A stretch of DNA of 10,380 bases. It comes from Acidimicrobiaceae bacterium (lineage in GTDB: Bacteria; Actinomycetota; Acidimicrobiia; Acidimicrobiales; RAAP-2). How positions within the stretch are numbered: position 1 is the stretch's first letter; each line of letters starts with the position of its first letter. Both the position numbers and the translations under genes were made by a program. The stretch is from positions 158 through 10,537 of the forward strand of contig PKZI01000245.1 of the NCBI GenBank assembly GCA_003133005.1, given 5' to 3'. Shown here piece after piece: positions 5,798 to 10,380 of this stretch. Under the pieces are notes generated by a model. It was not told the DNA's origin. It was given only the letters and a program-made list of their open reading frames with translations, and did not search any database.

Positions 5798-7012
5798 GTG
5801 TACGAATGGACTGAAGAGCATCAGGCGATCATTGACGTCGTGCGTCGATTCGTCGATCAAGAAGTACGCCCGCACTTAGACGACATCGAGCACAATGGCG
5901 TACCACCGTACGAAATCCTGCGAAGGATGTACACGACCTTTGGTCTCAAGGAAATGGCGCACGAGAACTTCAAACGCCAACTCGATCGCAAACTCTCCGG
6001 CGATGTATCGGCAGGTGAGCGCCGTACGGGAGACCCCTCCGCCCAACTCATCTCCACCATAGAACTGTGTCGCGTCAGTCCCGGACTCGTGACCTCGCTC
6101 GGCGTCTCCACGGGTCTCGCCGCGGGAACGATCAACAAACTTGGCACTCCCGCTCAAATGGAACGATGGGCGCTCGATCTGATGACGCTCGACAAGGTGG
6201 GCGCGTGGGCCATCACCGAGCCGGACTCGGGTTCTGACGCACTGGGTGGCATGCGTACTTCCGCGAAGCGCGACGGCGACGGTTATGTTCTAAACGGTCA
6301 AAAGACGTGGATCACCAATGGTCCTTACGCCGACACCATCGTGCTGTACGCAAAATTGGATGATGGCTCCGGTCAAGATCTGAGGAACCGAAAGGTCCTC
6401 ACTTTCGTTCTGGATAAGGGAATGCCAGGACTCACCCAGTCCGCGCCGATGCGAAAGATGGGACAACACGCTTCGCCCACCGGCGACGTTTTCTTGAGCG
6501 ACGTCGTCGTTGGCAGGGATCGACTCCTGGGCGAAACCGAAGAACCGAAGGGCGGCGGTCGTCAAAGCGCGAAGGACAATTTCGTCAGCGAACGCGCGGG
6601 CGTCGCGGCGATGTCCCTGGGCGTCATCGAGGAATGTTTGAAGATCTCCGTGGCGTACGCCAAGGAACGCCAACTCTGGGGCACCCCCATTGCGGATTTC
6701 CAACTCATTCAGTTAAAACTCGCCCACATGGAGATCGATCGAGTGAACGTTCGCAATCTCGTCTTTTCACACATCGAGCGCTCGACGCACGGGTCGGTAC
6801 CCACGCTCGCCGAGGCGTCTGCGATGAAGTTGTACTCAGCTCAAGCTGCGTGCCGCGTCGCTGACGACGCAATCCAAATTCTTGGCGGCAACGGTTACAT
6901 TGCGGAGTATCGCGTGGAGCAATTACTGCGCGACGCACGCGTCCTGCGAATTTATGCGGGCACCGATGAGATGCAGGTCGTGGCCATCGCCAAGGACCTC
7001 ACACGTTCCTAG
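5798..7012 (+). CDS. Acyl-CoA dehydrogenase (IVD/LCAD-type catalytic base)
   Basis: This 404-residue FAD flavoprotein would oxidise an acyl-CoA to its 2,3-enoyl form and pass electrons to electron transfer flavoprotein. The two family signatures are clear: AWAITEPDSGSDALGG (136-151) followed by LNGQKTWITNG (165-175) for FAD and substrate binding, and the C-terminal ILGGNGYIAEYRVEQLLRD (361-379). The usual catalytic Glu in the IYEGT motif of short/medium-chain enzymes is Ala387 here (IYAGTDEMQ). Instead Glu265 in FVSERAG occupies the helix-G position used by isovaleryl-CoA and long-chain acyl-CoA dehydrogenases. I chose GTG 5798 because a G-rich GGGGGA (5783-5788) lies 9 nt upstream; the frame is open from a TTG at 5777. 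Its last 14 bp overlap the convergent DUF3445 gene. Substrate is not predictable beyond this class. Confidence 0.92.
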   Translation: MYEWTEEHQAIIDVVRRFVDQEVRPHLDDIEHNGVPPYEILRRMYTTFGLKEMAHENFKRQLDRKLSGDVSAGERRTGDPSAQLISTIELCRVSPGLVTSLGVSTGLAAGTINKLGTPAQMERWALDLMTLDKVGAWAITEPDSGSDALGGMRTSAKRDGDGYVLNGQKTWITNGPYADTIVLYAKLDDGSGQDLRNRKVLTFVLDKGMPGLTQSAPMRKMGQHASPTGDVFLSDVVVGRDRLLGETEEPKGGGRQSAKDNFVSERAGVAAMSLGVIEECLKISVAYAKERQLWGTPIADFQLIQLKLAHMEIDRVNVRNLVFSHIERSTHGSVPTLAEASAMKLYSAQAACRVADDAIQILGGNGYIAEYRVEQLLRDARVLRIYAGTDEMQVVAIAKDLTRS

Positions 7013-7823
7013 ATTCCTCGTCGAGCGCATCGCGCAACGTGTCAGCGACGCCTAGCCACCCCTTGTAGGCCGTCGTCGCCGGCGGCGCAGATTCAAGCGA
7101 TACGAGAAGAGAATTGACGAAATAGGGATCACGCCTCTTCATCTCTTCGAGCGAAGTGACGTAGGTGCGAATCGTGAATACGATCGCACCCGTCTCGGGC
7201 AGTTTGCGAAGAGTCTGACGTTCGACACGGAAATACCACTCGGCGCGGGACCCGAGTGGAGTGTCACGGCGAAACGGCTGGTGGAGTGCCAGATCGTCGA
7301 GCAACGTCCAATTAAGTCGCCAAAAGGATCGCTCCGGGCTAAGACGATCGAAGAACGCGTGGGTCGGACTGGCGAGATCTTCTTCGTAACCGGGAACCGG
7401 CGCGTGGATCGCGTCGAGCGACGTTCCGATTTTTTCTGCGAGACTCCATCGCGAGGGGAAGCAGACGCACGCCGCGGCGAGGCGCCACTGATCGTCGCGC
7501 ACCAACACGCAGAGATCTTCTTGGACGAGCAGGCTCGCTTGGACGATCGAATGCTCGCCAGTGCGACAATCACGCGCGAGATTCGGGTGAAAGTTGGCGA
7601 GGTTCTCGAGCGTCGCGGCGAGTAACTCCTCGCTCGGTGCATTACCCGCGTCCGTCGTTGCCACCACGACATCGCGGTGCGTTTCGAGCAGCGTCCTTTT
7701 GAGTTCCAATTCTTCGCTTCGCCGTTCGTCCACTTCGAACCACTGCGCCTCTTCTAATGGTCGAAGGCCCATCGCGAGACGCCAACCTCGAGAATCAAGC
7801 GGAACGTAGGGAGGCGACGACAC
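6999..7823 (-). CDS. DUF3445 / heme-dependent oxidative N-demethylase alpha-like protein
   Basis: This 274-residue protein matches the DUF3445 family (heme-dependent oxidative N-demethylase, alpha subunit), whose characterised members bind heme in a PAS-like fold and demethylate dimethylamine. Recognisable conserved blocks, in order, are VQEDLCVLVRDD (100-111), ACVCFPSRWSLAEKIG (118-133), AIHAPVPGY (138-146), FFDRLSPER (157-165), WRLNWTLLD (168-176) and VERQTLRKLPETGAIVFTIRTYV (from 200). His140 is an invariant-looking histidine and a candidate heme or active-site residue, unproven. The start is GTG at 7823, only 3 nt after the stop of the small membrane protein gene and without its own good ribosome binding site, suggesting translational coupling. 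None of the partner reductase or ferredoxin-type subunits is in the window. The substrate is therefore open. The 3' end overlaps the acyl-CoA dehydrogenase gene by 14 bp. Confidence 0.85.
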   Translation of the reverse strand: MSSPPYVPLDSRGWRLAMGLRPLEEAQWFEVDERRSEELELKRTLLETHRDVVVATTDAGNAPSEELLAATLENLANFHPNLARDCRTGEHSIVQASLLVQEDLCVLVRDDQWRLAAACVCFPSRWSLAEKIGTSLDAIHAPVPGYEEDLASPTHAFFDRLSPERSFWRLNWTLLDDLALHQPFRRDTPLGSRAEWYFRVERQTLRKLPETGAIVFTIRTYVTSLEEMKRRDPYFVNSLLVSLESAPPATTAYKGWLGVADTLRDALDEESRNV

Positions 7824-7826
7824 GCT

Positions 7827-8078
7827 TTACTTTTTGAGACCCTTGACACGTAGGTAGGCCAACGTAAAGACAATGATGGGCACCGCGAGAACGATGACGC
7901 GAGCGGCGGGAAAGACGGCGCCTCGATGAGGGTCGAATGTCGTCGTGGTCGTTGACGATACGAGAATCAAAGCGCGCGAAGACGACATCATTTCATCACT
8001 TTCCACTGACGAGCGAACGGTCGTCGCAATCGCGTACGTCACTTCAATCAGTTTTGAGGTGCCTGAAACAATGTTCAC
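7827..8078 (-). CDS. Small single-span membrane protein (hypothetical)
   Basis: This is a short gene with no recognised family. Counted from GTG 8078 it encodes 83 residues: a polar, Ser/Thr-rich N-terminal part of about 55 residues, one hydrophobic segment near the C-terminus (ARVIVLAVPIIVFTLAYL) and a basic tail RVKGLKK, consistent with a single membrane span and a cytoplasmic C-terminus. I chose GTG 8078 because GAGG at 8085-8088 (minus strand) precedes it by 6 nt; GTG 8084 would leave no spacer. It lies 32 nt after the DUF1003-like gene, and its TAA stop is 3 nt before the GTG of the N-demethylase-like gene. This packing is the main argument that it is real. Composition alone would not prove coding. 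Confidence 0.55.
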   Translation of the reverse strand: MNIVSGTSKLIEVTYAIATTVRSSVESDEMMSSSRALILVSSTTTTTFDPHRGAVFPAARVIVLAVPIIVFTLAYLRVKGLKK

Positions 8079-8110
8079 ACACACCCTCGCGATGAGACAA
8101 ATCGTTGCCC

Positions 8111-8587
8111 CTACGCGCCAGTTGCCGCGGTGCCGCCACTCAACTTCTCGAGTCGCTCCATGATGCTCGTGATCACCTCGTCTTGGGCGAGCAGGTGCTT
8201 TTGGATCTCCTCGGCCTCTCGCAGCACGGCCTCGGCGTCCTTATACGTGTCCTCTGAGCGTTTGTCCGCGGCGGCGGCTTGAATGTTCTGTCCCACGATG
8301 ATGATGGGCAGAAGCACTAACTGCAGGAAGCTGCTCGAGAGCCAGACGACGACAAAATACGTGCCTTGCTTTATCGCCGACGGCAACGCAAAGAGGGCCA
8401 AGATCGTAAAGGCGTACGCCGCCCACATGGTGCCAACCACGAGGGTTATCTTCAGCCCAAATCGAGCATTCAGCCGAACAAAAGGATTCTGATGGTTGAC
8501 GTTTCTTAAGTCCGCCGTTTTGATGGGCCTCTGGATCCGAAGCTCTTCAGTTCGCGGATGGCGCACGTATTCATAAATTTTCGACAC
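8111..8587 (-). CDS. DUF1003-like membrane protein
   Basis: This 158-residue protein has a polar N-terminal region, two membrane spans at about 46-69 and 77-99, and a long charged helix from about 103 to 150 that looks like a cytoplasmic coiled coil. The junction PIIIVGQNIQAAAADKRSEDTYKDAEA (from 94) resembles the core of DUF1003 proteins, where the second span ends in a P-x-I-x-x-x-x-Q-N-x-x-A pattern followed by an acidic helix. Function of the family is unknown. The GTG at 8587 is the only start between the preceding in-frame stop and the first span apart from GTG at residue 8; no strong ribosome binding site is seen. It is the first gene of a tight three-gene set running through the small membrane protein to the N-demethylase-like gene. 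Confidence 0.75.
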   Translation of the reverse strand: MSKIYEYVRHPRTEELRIQRPIKTADLRNVNHQNPFVRLNARFGLKITLVVGTMWAAYAFTILALFALPSAIKQGTYFVVVWLSSSFLQLVLLPIIIVGQNIQAAAADKRSEDTYKDAEAVLREAEEIQKHLLAQDEVITSIMERLEKLSGGTAATGA

Positions 8588-8601
8588 GTGAGAAGTCTCA
8601 C
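8588..8601 (-). promoter_or_regulatory. Palindrome abutting the DUF1003-like start codon
   Basis: GTGAGA and TCTCAC form perfect 6-bp inverted arms separated by 2 bp, directly adjacent to the GTG start at 8587. It occupies the place where a ribosome binding site would be, so a bound protein could block initiation or elongation. With a 2-nt loop it is a better DNA operator than an RNA hairpin. Role inferred only. Confidence 0.35.
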
Positions 8602-8624
8602 ACGCGCTCGCGAGGAATCAGCGG

Positions 8625-8630
8625 AATGTA
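8625..8630 (-). promoter_or_regulatory. Candidate -10 hexamer for the DUF1003-like gene set
   Basis: Read on the minus strand this is TACATT, a TANNNT hexamer about 37 nt upstream of the GTG at 8587. Transcription would begin just before the palindrome at 8588-8601, placing the palindrome in the leader. No good -35 match was found, so the gene set may instead be read through from sqdB. Confidence 0.3.
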
Positions 8631-8631
8631 C

Positions 8632-8657
8632 CGAGGTGGACCTTCGCGCAAACCTCG
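8632..8657 (-). terminator. Hairpin downstream of sqdB, no T-tract
   Basis: CGAGGT (8632-8637) and ACCTCG (8652-8657) are perfect 6-bp inverted arms with a 14-bp spacer, about 20 nt beyond the sqdB stop codon. There is no following U-run in the transcript, so it is at best a weak or factor-assisted end, or a processing site between sqdB and the next gene. Confidence 0.3.
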
Positions 8658-8677
8658 TCGGTCAGACCCGTAAGGAC

Positions 8678-9877
8678 TTATTGAGGCTTTACGAGGTCAG
8701 GCGATGTCTCCATACCCTGACGCCACACCGATCGAGCAATGATTTTCGTCGTGTCGGCTCGGTCGCGGTACTTCACCGCAACATCACGCGACTCTTCGAG
8801 CAGTCCTTCGCTCAGTCGAGTGGGATTAAGACCCAATTCCAAGAAATGCTCGCGGCTCACGTTGAGTTCGTTCTCCGCCGCCTCGCGACGCGGATTCGGC
8901 AAATTCGCGATCTCGGCACCGGTGATCTTGGAAATCAACTCGGCGAGTTCACGCACGCGGTGGGTTTCAGTCACTTGGTTGAAGACCTTTGGCTTATCGC
9001 CTCGCTCGGGTGGATTCTCGAGTGCAATTTGAATGCATCGCACGGTGTCACGAATGTGAATGAACGCACGGGTCTGACCGCCGGTGCCGTGGACCGTGAG
9101 AGGGTGGCCAATCGCCGCCTGCATCAAGAAACGATTGAGTACCGTCCCGTAGTCGCCGTCGTAATCGAAGCGGTTGATCAGTCGCTCGTCGAGCGCAGTC
9201 TGGGGCGTCTGCGTCCCCCACACGATCCCTTGGTGCAGATCAGTGACGCGCACTTGGTCGTTGGCGCAGTAGAAGGCGAAGAGCAACTGGTCGAGCGTCT
9301 TGGTGAGGTGGTACACGGAACCAGGATTGGCCGGGTGAAGAATTTCACGCTCGATGTCACCATCGGGCGTGGGAACCTTGACGGTGAGATAACCCTCGGG
9401 GATCGGCGCCGAACCGGACCAGCCGTAGCCGTAGACCCCCATGGTCCCCAAGTGCACGAGGGCAATGTCCAGACCACTTTGGACAATCGCGCACAGCACG
9501 TTGTGGGTACCGGTCACATTGTTATCAACCGTGTAGCGCTTCGCCGTTGCGTTGCGCATGGAATACGGCGCGGCGCGCTGTTCGCCGAAGTGGACAATGG
9601 CGTCGGGCTGGGTCTCACGCAACAACGCCTCGAGTCGGTCGTACTCACGAGCGAGGTCGAGGTGAACGTAGTCGATCTCGTTTCCCGTGAGTTCCTTCCA
9701 CACGCGGATGCGCTCGCCAATTGGACGAATTGGCGTCAGCGACTCGACCTCAAGTTCGAGGTCAATCTCACGTCGACTCAAGTTGTCGACGATCGTGACG
9801 TCATGACCAATGTCCGAAAGGTGAAGCGACGTGGGCCACCCACAAAAACCGTCGCCACCAAGAACTAGAACCTTCAT
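8678..9877 (-). CDS. sqdB: UDP-sulfoquinovose synthase SqdB
   Basis: This 399-residue extended short-chain dehydrogenase (NDP-sugar epimerase fold) is expected to convert UDP-glucose plus sulfite into UDP-sulfoquinovose, the head-group donor for sulfolipid or sulfoquinovose-bearing glycans. Evidence: NAD-binding GGDGFCG (7-13), LEVESLTPI (42-50), VHFGEQRAAPYSM (95-107), NNVTGTHNVL (119-128), LGTMGVYG (143-150) with catalytic Thr145, YHLTK (189-193) with Tyr189 and Lys193, VTDLHQGIVWG (211-221), NRFDYDGDYGT (235-245) and GHPLTVHGTGGQTRAFIHIRDT (from 257). These blocks are diagnostic for SqdB/SQD1 rather than other epimerases. The residue after TMG is Val148, whereas plant SQD1 has Glu. I chose ATG 9877 because GGAG lies 5 nt upstream, trimming 17 in-frame codons. 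No sulfoquinovosyltransferase is in the window. Family assignment is strong; the final product is inferred. Confidence 0.93.
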   Translation of the reverse strand: MKVLVLGGDGFCGWPTSLHLSDIGHDVTIVDNLSRREIDLELEVESLTPIRPIGERIRVWKELTGNEIDYVHLDLAREYDRLEALLRETQPDAIVHFGEQRAAPYSMRNATAKRYTVDNNVTGTHNVLCAIVQSGLDIALVHLGTMGVYGYGWSGSAPIPEGYLTVKVPTPDGDIEREILHPANPGSVYHLTKTLDQLLFAFYCANDQVRVTDLHQGIVWGTQTPQTALDERLINRFDYDGDYGTVLNRFLMQAAIGHPLTVHGTGGQTRAFIHIRDTVRCIQIALENPPERGDKPKVFNQVTETHRVRELAELISKITGAEIANLPNPRREAAENELNVSREHFLELGLNPTRLSEGLLEESRDVAVKYRDRADTTKIIARSVWRQGMETSPDLVKPQ

Positions 9878-9895
9878 GTGAACTCCATTCGATGC

Positions 9896-9940
9896 CACTG
9901 GGGACTCTGAAAATCGGAGAAGCCCCAAGTGGAGGCTCCG
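9896..9940 (-). promoter_or_regulatory. Structured leader of sqdB
   Basis: In the sqdB transcript, CACT-T-GGGG pairs with CCCCAGTG (9896-9931; 8 bp with one bulged T), with a further CTC/GAG pairing inside. An alternative fold pairs CGGAG (9936-9940) with CTCCG (9915-9919) and would disrupt the first hairpin. The structure ends 9 nt before the GGAG ribosome binding site, and CTCC segments in it could pair with that GGAG. The remaining gap to the rhamnulokinase stop (9941-10029) shows a possible weak -10 but no T-tract terminator. The pairing is visible; regulation is inferred. Confidence 0.35.
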
Positions 9941-10029
9941 CGAAGATACAAGCCTACCAGCACCCCTCAGAGCGCTCCGCGACGAAGGTTACGGGACATT
10001 GAGAAATCCATGTGAACCACGAAAACAGA

Positions 10030-10380
10030 TTATTGGGGCTGTGTTGAGCGGCGCTTCTCGAATGATCGAGTCATAACGAGATTCGGGTGATACGTCTCGA
10101 CGTGTCCCGTGCGGCGCACGTAGTCACGAAGTGCCCAACGCTGCGCGTCAATGACACCAAGCGCACCCGCCTGGATGAGTACGTTGCCAATCGCCGCCGC
10201 TTCGACGGGTCCGGCCAAAACGTCAATTCCGCATGCGTCTGCGGTCAATTGGCACAGGAGTTTGTTGTTCACACCACCACCCACGATGTGAACCACACGC
10301 ACGTCGACCCCCGACAAACGTTCTGCCTCGCGCACTGCGTCGCGATACGCGAGCGCGAGGCTGTCGAGGATGCAGCGCGT
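10030..10380 (-). CDS. rhaB: Rhamnulokinase, C-terminal part (runs off the window)
   Basis: The reading frame is open to the right edge, giving the last 116 residues of an FGGY-family sugar kinase; the N-terminal three quarters lie outside. Rhamnulokinase phosphorylates L-rhamnulose to rhamnulose 1-phosphate in rhamnose catabolism. The diagnostic stretch is VVHIVGGGVNNKLLCQLTADACG followed by VLAGPVEAAAIGNVLIQAGALG, the ATP-binding GGG-x-N-x-x-L-x-Q-x-T-A-D motif and the GP-E-A-x-A-x-GN motif that separate RhaB-type kinases from xylulokinases and glycerol kinases. The upstream CILDSLALAYRDAV also fits the family. It ends with TAA at 10030, 152 bp before the sqdB start, on the same strand. Fuculokinase-like specificity is a possible alternative. 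Confidence 0.85.
   Translation of the reverse strand, partial: TRCILDSLALAYRDAVREAERLSGVDVRVVHIVGGGVNNKLLCQLTADACGIDVLAGPVEAAAIGNVLIQAGALGVIDAQRWALRDYVRRTGHVETYHPNLVMTRSFEKRRSTQPQ

Noticed and set aside
7281..7625. 114-codon plus-strand frame inside the DUF3445 gene
   Set aside because: Antisense to a conserved protein family; no independent support.
8558..9868. 436-codon open frame on the plus strand, antisense to sqdB
   Set aside because: The opposite strand encodes a full-length, motif-complete SqdB. The plus-strand product has no recognisable motif, and long antisense frames are expected from the codon bias of GC-rich genes.
9878..9928. Extended N-terminus of SqdB from 9928
   Set aside because: ATG 9877 has GGAG at 5 nt and begins directly at the Rossmann strand MKVLVLGGDG; the extension overlaps the structured leader.
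1..10380. CRISPR array, insertion sequence or phage module
   Set aside because: No spaced direct repeats, transposase, integrase or structural phage genes were seen on either strand.

Overview
The window looks like chromosomal DNA of a free-living, non-pathogenic-looking actinobacterium (Actinomycetota, perhaps Acidimicrobiia). This is inferred from a G+C content that looks to be in the high fifties by eye, GTG starts, TANNNT-type -10 hexamers, a DUF2510 membrane protein, and a lipoprotein propeller with regularly spaced cysteine pairs. No phage, transposon, plasmid or CRISPR signature is visible. Coding density is high, and only short intergenic gaps occur.

Layout, left to right. (1) tadA (-), then a tRNA-Ser(CGA) gene (+) with a clean intrinsic terminator. 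(2) gabT, a class III GABA-type aminotransferase (+), and a lipoprotein (+) predicted to be a seven-bladed beta-propeller; each of these two genes is preceded by an 8-bp inverted repeat bracketing a -10-like hexamer. (3) A divergent 580-residue aldehyde dehydrogenase (-) that meets the lipoprotein gene tail to tail with interlocked stop codons and lies only 38 bp from the divergent start of a DUF2510 multi-pass membrane protein (+). (4) An acyl-CoA dehydrogenase (+) whose 3' end overlaps the 3' end of a DUF3445/heme-dependent oxidative N-demethylase-like gene (-). (5) A run of minus-strand genes read from the right edge leftward: the C-terminal part of a rhamnulokinase, a UDP-sulfoquinovose synthase (sqdB), a DUF1003-like membrane protein, a small single-span membrane protein, and the N-demethylase-like protein.

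Functionally this is a mixed housekeeping and catabolic neighbourhood: tRNA wobble editing, GABA/omega-amino acid transamination, aldehyde and acyl-CoA oxidation, amine demethylation, rhamnose catabolism and sulfosugar nucleotide synthesis. The closest thing to a possibly undescribed unit is the tight minus-strand set DUF1003-like membrane protein, small tail-anchored-type protein and heme-PAS N-demethylase-like protein, in which the last two genes are separated by 3 nt. Other points worth checking are the SqdB active-site variant, the acyl-CoA dehydrogenase with a relocated catalytic base, the divergent aldehyde dehydrogenase, and the cysteine-paired propeller lipoprotein.
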